A DNA stretch of 64,000 bases from Methylorubrum thiocyanatum. Lineage in GTDB: Bacteria; Pseudomonadota; Alphaproteobacteria; Rhizobiales; Beijerinckiaceae. The DNA lies in assembly GCA_014138645.1 (NCBI GenBank), contig JACJIB010000006.1, positions 248,001 through 312,000 of the forward strand, read 5' to 3'. Positions 49,020-58,865 of this stretch are shown here, one piece after another. The notes under the pieces were generated by a model, which worked only from the letters and a program-made list of their open reading frames with translations, did no database searches and had not been told where the DNA came from. The translations under genes and the position numbers were made by a program. Position 1 is the stretch's first letter. Each line of letters opens with the position of its first letter.

Positions 49020-51611
49020 TCAGAAATCGACCGAGGCGGACACGATGAAGGTGCGCGGCGCGCCGACGGCGAGGAAGCCGCGGGCGGCCGAGGCCCAGTA
49101 CGAGTCGTCGAGCAGGTTCTGGACGAAGGCGCGGAGCACGACGGGCTTCCCGGTCGCGCCCACGGTCGTGTAGCGCAGTCCGGCGTCGAAGCGCGTCCAG
49201 TCCGGGACCGACTGGGTGTTGAACTGATCGTAGAACATGCTGCTGGTGTAGATCGCCCGTCCGGTCAGGGTCAGGCCCGGCGCCAGCCACGGCGGCAGGT
49301 CGTATTCGGCGTAGAGGTTGAAGGCCGTGTCGGGCACGCCGGGCGCCGCCTTCCCGTTGGCCGCCGGGTTGTTCGCCCGAACCAGTTCCGCGTCGATGAA
49401 GGTAACGCCGCCAAGCAGCCGCAGGCCTGGGGCGACCTCACCGAACACGTTGAGCTCGACGCCGCGGTTCCGCTGGCGGCCGTTGACCGAATAAATGAAT
49501 GTTCCGGGGTCGGTGAAGGCGAACGGCAACTCGATCTCGAACAGGGCGGCTGTCGCCGCGACGGTGCCGAAATCGTACTTGACGCCGATCTCCTTCTGCC
49601 GCCCCACGGCGGGCGGGAAGATCTGGTCGCGATTGACCGCCGTCACGGGCGCGTTGGCGACCGGATCGAGCGACTCGATGAAGTTGCCGTAGAACGACAG
49701 GTTCTCGAACGGGCTCAGCACGAAGGTGATGGCGGGGCTGAAGCGGCCCTCCTGATAGTTCGAGGTCACCTGCCCCTGCGTCGGCCCCGGCCGGGTGGCG
49801 TAGCCCTGCTGGTCGATCTCCTGATAGCGCCCGCCGAGCGTCAGCAGGAAGCGGTCGTCGCCGAAGAACGAGAGGGTGTCGGCCACCGCCACGCTGCGCG
49901 CGGTGAGCTGGGCGAAGAGCGGTTGCGCGGCGGAGCGGGGAAGCCCGATGGTCGGGACCGATCCCGTCGGCAGATAGGTCGGATTGTAGATGTTGATCGT
50001 ATAGGGGGTGAAGACGGGCGGAACGAAGCCGCTGCGGAAGTTCTTGTTGTTCGCCGAGACGGCCGCGATGTTGACCTGATGGTTGAGGAAGCCGGTGCTG
50101 AAGCGGGTGCGCAGGCCGACCTCGCCAGTGAGGCCCTGGATCTCCTGGGGCTGGATCGCGAGCTGGTTGGTCGCCTGCCCGGTCACGCTCGTGACGCGGT
50201 AGTTCGAGGTGAGGAAGTCCTCGTTGTAGCGGCTGGCGCCGCCGGCGATGTAGACGGTCGTGTCGGGCAGGACGTCGTACTCGGCCCGGCCCGCGATCAT
50301 GCCGTAGCGGCTGTCGTTGTACTCGAACGGGTTGGCGGTGTTGGTCCGGTTGTTCGGAGCACGGGGGATCTGGATCCCGGGTGCGACCGCGTTGAACAGC
50401 GAGGTCGGCGCCGTGACGTTCTGCGTCGAGTGGGTCATGTCGAGCGAGGCACGGAAGCGGTCGCCGCGATAGTCGAGGCCCAGCGCCGCCACGCCCACCT
50501 CGATCGAATTGTTGTCGAGCGGCGTGGCGCCGGTGCGGTAGGCGCCGTTGAAGCGCACGCCCCACTCCTTGAACGCGCCGAAGCGGCGGCCGAGGTCGGC
50601 ATGGGTCCAGATCTGCGCGTCGCTGAGATAGGTCGTCGTGAGCCGGGCGAACGGCTCGTCATAGGCGCGCTTCGGGATGAGGTTGATCGTGCCGCCGACG
50701 CGGCCGGTGCCGCCGCTCAGGAGCGCCGACGGCCCCAGCAGGATCTCGACGCGTTCGAGACCTTCGGTGAAGCTGCGGCGCGGATTGGCGAGGTAGAACA
50801 GGCCGTCGAAGGCGGTATCGAGGTTGGTGACCGAGAAGCCGCGGATGAAGTAGGAATCGCGCTCGCTGTAGGGCGGCGCGTCGTTGCGCACCGACGAATT
50901 GTTCAGCACGACATCGGCGAGCGACACCGCCTGCTGATCCTCGATCAGCTTCTCCGTGTAGCCCGTGATGCTGAAGGGCGTCTTCAGGACGGAGCGGTTG
51001 CCGAGCAGACCGACCCGCGTGCCCGAGCCGACCTGACCGCCGGCATAGGGGACGGGCGGCTGCCCGACCGTCCCGGTGGGCGGCGGCAGGCCGGCGGCGG
51101 TGCCGCGCCCCTGCGCCTGTCCCTGGACGTGCAGCTCGTCGAGCGTCACCGTGCCCGCGGGCTCGGCGCCGAGCTGGACGTAGCGCGGGTTGACCAGGGT
51201 GATGGTCGAGGCCCCGGCCGGCCGGTAGGTCAGGCCGGTGCCCTCCAGCAGCCGGGCCAGGGCCTCGATCGGCGAGAACTCGCCGTCGAGACCCTGCGTC
51301 TCCAGCCGCGCCGTGAGCTCGGTCGGATAGACGAGCTTGACCCCGGCCTGCTCGGTGAAGGCGACGAGACCGGTCTCCAGCGCGCCCTTGGGGATGGCGA
51401 GACGGACCGGTCCGCCCTCCGCCGGCGCCTCAGCCAGGATCGTCTTCGCGGCGGTGCCGCGCGCGCGTTTGGCCTCGCCCGTCACCGCGCCGGTCATGGC
51501 GCCAGCTTGGGCGGCCTGTGCCATCACCGCGACCGACACGCCGGCCAGCGCAATCCCTGCCATCCGGCCCCCGATGCGGCCCCGTGAAAACCTGCGCGCG
51601 CGCGACGCCAT
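49020..51611 (-). CDS. TonB-dependent siderophore receptor with signalling domain
   Basis: 863 residues. A signal peptide (hydrophobic 17-36) is followed by an STN/secretin domain (about 69-140; LAIPKGALETGLVAFTEQAG), a plug domain (ITGYTEKLIEDQQAVSLADV) and a 22-strand-type barrel that ends in Phe (IVSASVDF). The STN domain passes the ligand signal to FecR across the periplasm. Downstream of fecIR-type genes and next to an asb/mll biosynthetic operon, it is the likely uptake receptor for the metallophore made there. Iron versus lanthanide selectivity is not evident from the sequence. Confidence 0.9.
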   Translation of the reverse strand: MASRARRFSRGRIGGRMAGIALAGVSVAVMAQAAQAGAMTGAVTGEAKRARGTAAKTILAEAPAEGGPVRLAIPKGALETGLVAFTEQAGVKLVYPTELTARLETQGLDGEFSPIEALARLLEGTGLTYRPAGASTITLVNPRYVQLGAEPAGTVTLDELHVQGQAQGRGTAAGLPPPTGTVGQPPVPYAGGQVGSGTRVGLLGNRSVLKTPFSITGYTEKLIEDQQAVSLADVVLNNSSVRNDAPPYSERDSYFIRGFSVTNLDTAFDGLFYLANPRRSFTEGLERVEILLGPSALLSGGTGRVGGTINLIPKRAYDEPFARLTTTYLSDAQIWTHADLGRRFGAFKEWGVRFNGAYRTGATPLDNNSIEVGVAALGLDYRGDRFRASLDMTHSTQNVTAPTSLFNAVAPGIQIPRAPNNRTNTANPFEYNDSRYGMIAGRAEYDVLPDTTVYIAGGASRYNEDFLTSNYRVTSVTGQATNQLAIQPQEIQGLTGEVGLRTRFSTGFLNHQVNIAAVSANNKNFRSGFVPPVFTPYTINIYNPTYLPTGSVPTIGLPRSAAQPLFAQLTARSVAVADTLSFFGDDRFLLTLGGRYQEIDQQGYATRPGPTQGQVTSNYQEGRFSPAITFVLSPFENLSFYGNFIESLDPVANAPVTAVNRDQIFPPAVGRQKEIGVKYDFGTVAATAALFEIELPFAFTDPGTFIYSVNGRQRNRGVELNVFGEVAPGLRLLGGVTFIDAELVRANNPAANGKAAPGVPDTAFNLYAEYDLPPWLAPGLTLTGRAIYTSSMFYDQFNTQSVPDWTRFDAGLRYTTVGATGKPVVLRAFVQNLLDDSYWASAARGFLAVGAPRTFIVSASVDF

Positions 51612-51733
51612 GCCATAAGCCCCATCATCCGTCGTGAGGGGCGGCACGCTTCGCGCCATCCGCGCCCTCACGATGTAAGATCAACGGGCGCGCGATCTCC
51701 TGACGTGCGGCCGGCGATTTTTTTCGGGGGCCC

Positions 51734-52696
51734 TCACAGGGGGGAGCCGACCAGCACCAGCAGGGGCGAGAGCCGCCGGATGCGGGCGCCCATGGTCGCG
51801 GCGATCACGTCGAGCGCCTCGTCGGTGTTGCGGGCATCGAACGCGCCGGTCACGCGCCGCTCGCCGAGCCGGGCGTCGAGCAGGACGATGCGCCCGCGGC
51901 GGTAGCGGTCGAGCTCCGCCAGGACCGCCGCCAGCGGCTTTCCGGCGAAGATGAGCCGTCCGTCGCGCCACGCCGTATCGCGCTCCACATCCGCCGCCGA
52001 GACCCGCAGGACGTCGTCTCCGATCCGGACCGCCTCTCCAGCCGAGACGACGGCGTGACGGCCCTCCGCCGACACGTCGACGCGCCCCTCCACGACCCCG
52101 ACCGGGCTGTCCGCCCCGTCGGCGCGCAGGAAGAAGCGCGTTCCGAGGGCGCGCACGCTGAAGCCCCCGCCGCGCACGACGAACGGCCGGCTCGGATCGG
52201 GCACGACATCGAAGCTGGCCTCGCCGCGCAGAAGCTCGATCCCGCGCTCCTGCGCGGTGAAGCGCACGGCGATCGCCGTGTCCGTGTTGAGATCGACGCG
52301 GCTGCCGTCGGGCAGCGTCGCGTGCTCGATGCTGCCGACGCCGCTCCACAGATCCGCGCGCAGCCGGTCGAGGAGGCCGCCCTGACCGGCGAGGGCGCCC
52401 CCGATCAGGGCGAGGGCGGCGAGGCCGGCCAGCGTCTTCGCGGGTCCTTTGGGCGGCCCCTTACGGCGGCGGGGATCGGGGAGCTGACCGAGCTGGCGCC
52501 ACAGCGCATCCATCTCGGCATAGGCGGCCGCGTGGGCCGGATCGGCCGCGTGCCACGCCTCGAACGCCCTCCGGTCGGCCTCGGTGGCATCGGACGAGGA
52601 GAGCCGCGCGACCCAGGCCGCGGCCGCGCGCTCGATCGGATCCTCACCGTCATCGGTGTCGGCCCCGTCGGCCTCCGTCCCGTCGCTGCCGGCCAC
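51734..52696 (-). CDS. FecR-family anti-sigma factor / sensor
   Basis: 320 residues: a cytoplasmic N-terminal part (AAAAWVARLSSSDATEADRRAFEAW), a single membrane span (about 88-105) and a periplasmic FecR domain (TLPDGSRVDLNTDTAIAVRF, GEASFDVVPDPSRPFVVRGG) plus a C-terminal STN-like region. It holds the sigma factor inactive until the receptor signals. A GTG start is used; AGGGGAA lies upstream. Confidence 0.88.
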   Translation of the reverse strand: MAGSDGTEADGADTDDGEDPIERAAAAWVARLSSSDATEADRRAFEAWHAADPAHAAAYAEMDALWRQLGQLPDPRRRKGPPKGPAKTLAGLAALALIGGALAGQGGLLDRLRADLWSGVGSIEHATLPDGSRVDLNTDTAIAVRFTAQERGIELLRGEASFDVVPDPSRPFVVRGGGFSVRALGTRFFLRADGADSPVGVVEGRVDVSAEGRHAVVSAGEAVRIGDDVLRVSAADVERDTAWRDGRLIFAGKPLAAVLAELDRYRRGRIVLLDARLGERRVTGAFDARNTDEALDVIAATMGARIRRLSPLLVLVGSPL

Positions 52697-52818
52697 GCCG
52701 TTCCCCTGATCCTTTCGGCCCGACCGCGGCCGGAGAGGGCGCAGTGCAGGTGTCCTATCCCCTTAGATCAACGAGGGCGCGGCCTCCTGATGCGACGCGT
52801 TCAAAAAAAGATTGCCGT

Positions 52819-53361
52819 TCAAAACAGTTCGAGGCGGCTGCGCCGGCAATGCAGGAGGGCTTTGATGATGTGCTTCTCGACCATGTTGCGCGAGATGCCG
52901 AGGCGCAGCGCGATCTCGCCGTTGGCGAGGCCGTCGAGGCGGCTGAGCAGGAACACCTCGCGGCAGCGGGGCGGCAATTCGTCGATCGCGTCCGCCAAGC
53001 GCCGCAATTCCTGGCGGGCGATCGCCTGCCGCTCCGGAAGGGCGTAGCCGTCGGCGATCTCGGCGAGTTCCGCCTCGCACGTCGCCGCGAACAGGGTCCG
53101 CTCCAGCCGGCCGCGGTTGCGCATCCGCAGGGCGACGTTGGTGGCGATGCGGAACAGCAGGGCCGAGGGGTGCTCGATGCCCGTGCGCGAGAGCGCCGCG
53201 ACCATGCGCAGGTAGGTTTCCTGGCTCGCATCCGCGGCATCGGCCGGGTTGTCGAGCAGGCGCAGGAGGAAGCGCCGGAGCTTCAGCCCTTCGTGACGGT
53301 AGAGAGCGTCGATCGACACCCCTGCCGCCCCTCCTGCCACGAGGTCGGTCCCGTCGCCCAC
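52819..53361 (-). CDS. FecI-type extracytoplasmic-function sigma factor
   Basis: 180 residues. Region 2 (IDALYRHEGLKLRRFLLRLL and ADASQETYLRMVA) and region 4 (LPPRCREVFLLSRLDGLANG, then an HTH with GISRNMVEKHIIKALLH) are intact; this is the iron-starvation sigma subgroup. It likely drives the receptor gene and perhaps the divergent biosynthesis operon. The GTG at 53361 is the only in-frame start before the sigma-2 region. Order sigma, anti-sigma, receptor is standard. Confidence 0.9.
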   Translation of the reverse strand: MGDGTDLVAGGAAGVSIDALYRHEGLKLRRFLLRLLDNPADAADASQETYLRMVAALSRTGIEHPSALLFRIATNVALRMRNRGRLERTLFAATCEAELAEIADGYALPERQAIARQELRRLADAIDELPPRCREVFLLSRLDGLANGEIALRLGISRNMVEKHIIKALLHCRRSRLELF

Positions 53362-54112
53362 AGATGATCCCGCGCTGATCGATGACTGGCCACCGACCAG
53401 AAGCAGGCGCGCGGATTATGCAAGCACCGCAATAGCTTAGATATTTTCCAGTCTACAGGCCGGTTCCACCGCAAAGCGTTGCGGATACAATCGAAAAATG
53501 CCTCACTCGGAAAAGGCGAGAACTATAACAATTACAGAATACGCTTCATTTAAACACCTCGTTGCACATCGGACACACGCCGTCTCGTCGCTGGCTGAGC
53601 GGCGCCCTGACGGCCGATGCCGTCGGGTGCGGTCGGCGACGAAGGCCGAGGCGAACGGGTTCGTCGGCGAGCGTCGTCGTCAGGCCTCTGCAGCACGGTC
53701 GAAGAAATTAAAAATATCGCCGGCAGCAACCAACTGGCGCAACAGCGCAAACACGCAAACACCCTGTATCAAGAACAATTCCAATAAGTTTTACTTCCCT
53801 TGACGCACAGCTGAAGTTTGAGCAACACGCACCTCAGCTTCACGCGATTCGAGGGAGTCCTCAGTCCGATGAGCAAGTACAACGAAGAGCATTTTCTTCT
53901 GCTTACGCTTCGGCAAACGTCCTCTTCTTACTCCCGAAACCGCGCGCCGCTTCCGTTCGCCAAGCCGGTGGCCCGCACGGCGGCGAGGCCCGCACAGGCC
54001 GGAAGCCGGACGGCCGCATCGCTCCGCTGAGGCGGCGCCACACGAACACGGGGCACGAACACGGGGACCACCCCGAAAGCGGTCCCGGAGGCTCTCACGA
54101 GGTTCGGTCAAC
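53362..54112. promoter_or_regulatory. Divergent control region between the sigma-factor gene and the metallophore operon
   Basis: About 750 bases without a convincing gene. GC content falls sharply in 53430-53560 and 53700-53830, in contrast to the flanks. Promoters for both arms and binding sites for a metal regulator (Fur-like or other) are expected here. No classical 19-bp Fur box was found by eye. A 53-codon frame at 53869-54030 has a purine-rich region upstream but no recognisable product. Confidence 0.5.
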
Positions 54113-55900
54113 ATGCCACCATCGTCTCAGACGGTTGCCGAGGCGGCCGCCTTCCGCAGCTTCGCCAACGGGTATCTGCGCGAGATCGACCCCGGCATCC
54201 GCGTCCGCCACGCCCTGGCGGACGGGCCGCCCGCGCCGTGCGTGGAATGGAACCTGCGCAGCCGGCGCCTCGCGATCCGGGCCGAGATCCGGTCGCCCTC
54301 GCTGTGCGGCGCGCAAGGGTTCGGCCGCCTCTGGACCCGCCACCTGCACGAGCCGCGCTGGCGGACGGTCGCACCGATGCGGGCGCTGCAGGAACTTCTG
54401 GCCGAGGCGTATTCCCGCGCCGACGAGGGACGGGGTGAGACCGCCCGCGAGCGCGAGCTGGAACTGCTCGGGCGTGTGCTCGACAGCTACCGCGAGACCG
54501 CCCGCCTGCTCGACCTCGCCGGGCGGCGCAGCGATGCGGAGACGGATTTCATCGCGGGCGAGCGCGCCCTGGTCTTCGGCCACTGGCTGCACCCGACGCC
54601 CAAGAGCCGGCAGGGCCTCACGACCTGGCAGGCTCGCGCCTACGCGCCGGAGGAGGGCGGGTCGTTCCGGCTCGATGTGTTCGCCGCCGAGGCGAGCCTC
54701 GTCCGCCACGATTCCGCGGTGACCCGCGCCGCCCCCGACCTCGCCCTCGACCTCCTCGGCAGCGATGCCGCCCGGCTCGACTTGCGCGCGGGGGAGACCG
54801 CTCTGCCGATGCACCCGCTCCAGGCCGAGGCGCTGATGCTGGAGCCGCATGTCGCCGCACTCGTCGCGGCGGGCCGCGTCCGGCGGCTCGGCGCCTTCGG
54901 CCCCCGCTTCACCGCGACCTCCTCGCTGCGCACTGTCTACACGGCCGAGAGCCCGTGGATGGCGAAGTTCTCGCTGCCCGTCACCCTCACCAACTCGCTG
55001 CGGGTGAACCGGCTCGCCGAACTCAAGGCCGGCGTCGCCGTGGCCCGGCTGCTCGCCAAGAGCGGCTTCGAGGCGCGGCATCCGAACTTCCGGATCCTGG
55101 CCGACCCGGCCTATCTCACCCTGCATTGCCCCGGCCGCGAGGAGAGCGGCTTCGAGACGGTTCTGCGCGAAAACCCGTTCCGCAACGGGGCGGAGCGCGG
55201 GATCGCCACCCTGGCGGCGCTGACCGCCGAGCCGCTGCCCGGCCGCCCCTCGCGGCTGGAGGCCCTCCTGCGGCAGGTCTGCCCGGGGGAAACGGCCGAC
55301 CGCGCGCATGCCGCGCGCCGGTGGTTCGGGCTCTATCTCGACTGCATGCTGGAACCGGTGGTCGCGCTCTACGACGGGCACGGCATCGCGCTGGAGGCCC
55401 ACCAGCAGAACGCGCTGCTCGACGTCGCCTCCGGCTGGCCGCGGCGCGGCTTCTACCGCGATAACCAGGGCTTCTACCTCTCCGAGGCCGCCCGCCCCCG
55501 GCTCCTGCGCGACGCACCCGAGACCGGCACCATCGGCTCGCTCTACTTCGCCGACGGCGAGATCCGGCGGCGGCTCGCCTACTATCTCGTGGTCAACCAG
55601 ATCTTCTCCGTCATCGCCCGCATGGGCCATGACGGGCTGGCGCGCGAAGAAACCCTCCTCGACGATCTCGCCCGTCGCCTGGAAGCGATGGCGCGCCGCC
55701 TGACCGGCGCCGGCCGCGCCTTCGCCCGCTCGGTGCTGGAGGGTCCGACCCTCTGCACCAAGGCCAACCTGCGGGTGCGCCTGTGCGACCGCGACGAACT
55801 CGCCTCGGGCGATGGAACCGGCAACTACATCGACATGCCGAACCCGCTCAGCGCGCGTGCGGCGGCTCGCAGCGAGGCCGGCCATGCCCTCGCTTCGTGA
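54113..55900 (+). CDS. mllA: NIS siderophore synthetase, IucA/IucC family (AsbA/MllA-like)
   Basis: 595 residues. ATP-binding elements of NRPS-independent synthetases are visible: HPLQAEALML (His near residue 225), KFSLPVTLTNSLRVN, and the C-terminal LEAHQQNALLDV and RDNQGFYLSE blocks. A ferric-reductase-like C-terminal tail follows. The protein resembles AsbA, which condenses citrate with a polyamine in petrobactin synthesis. It leads a coupled operon with the fused BC and DE proteins and AsbF-like enzyme. That layout agrees with the mll locus of Methylorubrum, as I remember it; the symbol is assigned on this basis. Confidence 0.88.
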   Translation: MPPSSQTVAEAAAFRSFANGYLREIDPGIRVRHALADGPPAPCVEWNLRSRRLAIRAEIRSPSLCGAQGFGRLWTRHLHEPRWRTVAPMRALQELLAEAYSRADEGRGETARERELELLGRVLDSYRETARLLDLAGRRSDAETDFIAGERALVFGHWLHPTPKSRQGLTTWQARAYAPEEGGSFRLDVFAAEASLVRHDSAVTRAAPDLALDLLGSDAARLDLRAGETALPMHPLQAEALMLEPHVAALVAAGRVRRLGAFGPRFTATSSLRTVYTAESPWMAKFSLPVTLTNSLRVNRLAELKAGVAVARLLAKSGFEARHPNFRILADPAYLTLHCPGREESGFETVLRENPFRNGAERGIATLAALTAEPLPGRPSRLEALLRQVCPGETADRAHAARRWFGLYLDCMLEPVVALYDGHGIALEAHQQNALLDVASGWPRRGFYRDNQGFYLSEAARPRLLRDAPETGTIGSLYFADGEIRRRLAYYLVVNQIFSVIARMGHDGLAREETLLDDLARRLEAMARRLTGAGRAFARSVLEGPTLCTKANLRVRLCDRDELASGDGTGNYIDMPNPLSARAAARSEAGHALAS

Positions 55901-58865
55901 GACCATGAGCCGCCCCGAGGAGCGCGTCCTGCGCCAGTTGGCACAGGCCGTCCTGTTCGAGGGGCTGGCCGAGCCCGAGCCCGAGCCTGCCGCCGGCGCC
56001 CGCCGGCTCGCATGGCGCCTCGGCCCGCATCGCTTCCGCGCGGCCGGCACGCTCGGTCCCTTCGGCCGCCCCCGCCTCGACCCCGGCTCGATCGAGCGGG
56101 CGGACGGGGAGGGGTGGGTGCCCGCCGACCTCGCCAGCCTCGTGGACGCCCTGCCCGCCGCCGCCGAGGCGAGGGCACGGCTGCGGACCGAGTTGGAGCA
56201 GACGGTCGCGCTCTGCCGCTGGAACGCCGAAAACCTGACGCCTCCGGCGCGCCGCGCCCTGTCCTTCGCCGCGCTCGATGCGGCCCTCTGGGAGGGCCAT
56301 CCCTACCATCCGAGCTTCAAGGCGCGCACCGGCTTCACCCTGGAGGATCACCGCCGCTACGGGCCCGAGGCGGCCGCGCCGTTCCGCCTCGAATGGCTCG
56401 CGGTCCGACGCGATGCGATCGCCCTCGCGCTGCCGGGCGCGGAGGCCGAATTCTGGCGGGCCGAACTCGGCGCGGAGGGGGAGGTGCTGGCCCGCCGCCT
56501 CGCCGCCGCCGGGCATTCCCTCGACACGCACGCGCTCCTGCCGGTCCATCCCTGGCAGATGCGCCGGCTCGAAGGCGCAGCCCTGCGGCCCTGGCTGGCG
56601 GAGGGCCGCGCCGTTGCGCTCGGCATCGCCGGCCCGCGCTACGTCGCGAGCCAGTCGCTGCGCACGCTGCACAACCTTGATGCCCCTTCCGCCGCGAGCG
56701 TGAAGCTGCCGCTCGCCGTCGTCTCGACCTCGAGCCTGCGCATCCTCGACCCGCATTTCGTGCTGACGGGCCCGGCCCTGTCGCACTGGCTCGCCGGCCT
56801 CGTCGCGGGCGATGTCCTGCTGCGGGGCCGCGTGACGGTGCTGCGCGAATACGCCGCCGCGCTCGTCGACCGGGACGGGCCGCTCGCCGGCCATCTCGCC
56901 GCGATCTGGCGGGAGAGCCCGCGCCTCGTCCCCGGGGAGGCGGCTCTCCCCTTCAACGCGCTCTGCGTCCACGAGGCGGACGGCCGCCCCTTCGTCGCGC
57001 CCTGGCTCGACCGATACGGCCGCGACGCCTGGCTCGACCGCTTGGTCGAGGTCGCGGTCATGCCGGTCTGGCACCTTCTGGCAGCCCACGGCGTCGCCCT
57101 GGAGGCGCATGGCCAGAACACGATTCTGGTCCACCGCGATGGCTGGCCGGAACGGGTGATCCTGCGCGACTTCCACGAGAGCGCGGAATACGCCCCCGAC
57201 TTCGTGACCAGCCCGGAGCGCGTTCCGGATTTCGGGGCGATCGACCCGGCCCATGCCGGCCCGGCCGACGACCGCTTCCATGCCATGCGCTCGGCCGCGA
57301 CGCTCGCCGAACTCGTCACCGACAGCCTGTTCGTCTTCAACCTCAGCGACATCACCGGCCTGCTGGCCCTCGATCACGGCCTCGACGAGGCGGCGTTCTG
57401 GCGCCGCCTCGGACAGCGTTTGCGGCGCCACGCGGCCACGCACGGGCTGGAGGCGCGCTTCGCCCGCCTCGCTGTCGAGGCGCCCCGGCTGCGGGTCGAG
57501 GCGCTGTTGTCGCGCAAGCTCGGGCTTGGCGCGGCGCAGGGCAGCCTGCTGGCCGCCAACGCTCTGTTCCCTTCCCCTCACGCCTCTTCCGGAGCCTGCA
57601 TGATCGAGATCGACGGCCGCACCATCCCGGCGGACGCGATGGAGGCCGCCATCCGGCGCGTCGCGGACGCGGCGGCCCTGCGCGGCGGCAGCGGCGAGCG
57701 CGTCGCCGCGCGCTTCCGCGACACCGCCGAGAGCCTCGCCTTCATTCTCGCCGCCCGGCGCAACGGGGCGAGCCTGCTGCCGATCCATCCGGCCCTGCCC
57801 GACGAGGGAGCACGCCGGCTCGCCGCGCGCGCCGGCTGCCATCGCCTGTTCCTCGACGATCTCGCGGGCGAGACCCTGGCCGGCGCCGCCCCGCCGGTGC
57901 CGGGGGAGGGCGAACTGCTCCAGATGAGTTCCGGCACCACCGGCGAGCCTAAATGCATCGCCCGCCCCTGGAGCGCGGTGGAGCGCGAGATCGAGAGCTA
58001 CGTCTCGGCGTTCACCGAGCCGGACGGGATGACCCCGGTCATCGCCTGTCCGATCACCCATTCCTACGGTCTGATCTGCGGGCTGTTCGTGGGTCTGCGC
58101 CGCGGCCGCGTGCCGGTGATCGTGGACACCACCAACCCGAAATACCTCCTGCGCCGCCTGCGCGAGATCGAGCGGCCGGTGCTCTACACCGCGCCGGCCA
58201 TGCTGCACACGCTGGCCCGTCTGCTGCCCGAGGGCGAGACCCTGCACGCGGCGATGGTCTCAGGCACGCTCCTGCCGGCGCCGTGGTTTGCCGCCATCCG
58301 CGGGCGCGTCACCCACCTGTTCCAGCAATACGGCTGCTCGGAAGCCGGCTGCATCGCGATCAATCCGGATCTGCGCCGGGCCGACGCCATCGGCCGCCCG
58401 CTGCCGCACCACCGCGTCCGGGCCGGGACCAGCGCCGCGGCGCCGGCGGAGATCGTGGTCGAGGGGGAGGACGGAGCGATCCGCACCGCCGATCTCGGCT
58501 ATCTCGAGCCCGACGGCATGCTGATCTTCGTCGCGCGCAAGGACGACACGATCAACGTCTCGGGCCTCAACGTCTATCCCGGCGAGGTCGAGGATGTGGT
58601 GATGGCGCTGCCCGGCGTCACCGATGCCGTGGCCTTCGCCCGGCCCGACCCGTTCGCGGGCGAGCGGGTGACCCTGCTCTTCAGCGCCGAAACACCCGTG
58701 CCGCCCCGCACCCTCCAGGACTGGTGCCGCCGCTGGCTCGCCGGCCATCAGGTGCCGGTCGAGGCGGTGCAGGTCGGGGCGATCCCGCGCGAGGCCAACG
58801 GCAAGATTTCTCGTCGCGCGGTCGCTGCGCAGTACCGGGCCGGCAGCCTGGAGGCCGTGGCGTGA
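55884..58865 (+). CDS. mllBC: Fused siderophore synthetase and aryl-acid adenylating enzyme (AsbB-AsbC/MllBC-like)
   Basis: 993 residues with two enzymes in one chain. Residues 1 to about 565 form a second IucA/IucC synthetase (LLPVHPWQMRRLEG, SVKLPLAVVSTSSLRI, LEAHGQNTILVHRDG, RDFHESAEY). Residues about 573-990 form an ANL adenylating domain (LLQMSSGTTGEPK, YTAPAMLHTLAR, GYLEPDGMLIFVARKDDTIN, NGKISRR), like AsbC, which activates an aryl acid for the carrier protein. In Bacillus these are two proteins. The ATG at 55884 follows GAGG and overlaps the mllA stop. A potential second start lies at the domain junction. Confidence 0.88.
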   Translation: MPSLRETMSRPEERVLRQLAQAVLFEGLAEPEPEPAAGARRLAWRLGPHRFRAAGTLGPFGRPRLDPGSIERADGEGWVPADLASLVDALPAAAEARARLRTELEQTVALCRWNAENLTPPARRALSFAALDAALWEGHPYHPSFKARTGFTLEDHRRYGPEAAAPFRLEWLAVRRDAIALALPGAEAEFWRAELGAEGEVLARRLAAAGHSLDTHALLPVHPWQMRRLEGAALRPWLAEGRAVALGIAGPRYVASQSLRTLHNLDAPSAASVKLPLAVVSTSSLRILDPHFVLTGPALSHWLAGLVAGDVLLRGRVTVLREYAAALVDRDGPLAGHLAAIWRESPRLVPGEAALPFNALCVHEADGRPFVAPWLDRYGRDAWLDRLVEVAVMPVWHLLAAHGVALEAHGQNTILVHRDGWPERVILRDFHESAEYAPDFVTSPERVPDFGAIDPAHAGPADDRFHAMRSAATLAELVTDSLFVFNLSDITGLLALDHGLDEAAFWRRLGQRLRRHAATHGLEARFARLAVEAPRLRVEALLSRKLGLGAAQGSLLAANALFPSPHASSGACMIEIDGRTIPADAMEAAIRRVADAAALRGGSGERVAARFRDTAESLAFILAARRNGASLLPIHPALPDEGARRLAARAGCHRLFLDDLAGETLAGAAPPVPGEGELLQMSSGTTGEPKCIARPWSAVEREIESYVSAFTEPDGMTPVIACPITHSYGLICGLFVGLRRGRVPVIVDTTNPKYLLRRLREIERPVLYTAPAMLHTLARLLPEGETLHAAMVSGTLLPAPWFAAIRGRVTHLFQQYGCSEAGCIAINPDLRRADAIGRPLPHHRVRAGTSAAAPAEIVVEGEDGAIRTADLGYLEPDGMLIFVARKDDTINVSGLNVYPGEVEDVVMALPGVTDAVAFARPDPFAGERVTLLFSAETPVPPRTLQDWCRRWLAGHQVPVEAVQVGAIPREANGKISRRAVAAQYRAGSLEAVA
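57591..57602 (+). promoter_or_regulatory. Internal ribosome-binding site and ATG at the fusion junction
   Basis: GGAG, five bases, then ATG, in frame with codon 573 of the fused gene and exactly where the adenylating domain begins. It may be a relic of a separate asbC-like gene or a working internal start that makes extra ligase. Confidence 0.45.

Noticed and set aside
53869..54030. Possible 53-codon small gene (starts MSKYNEEHF) upstream of mllA
   Set aside because: GAGGGAG lies upstream, but spacing is long, the second half is Arg/Ala-rich as in non-coding DNA, and no family is recognised; left within the control region.
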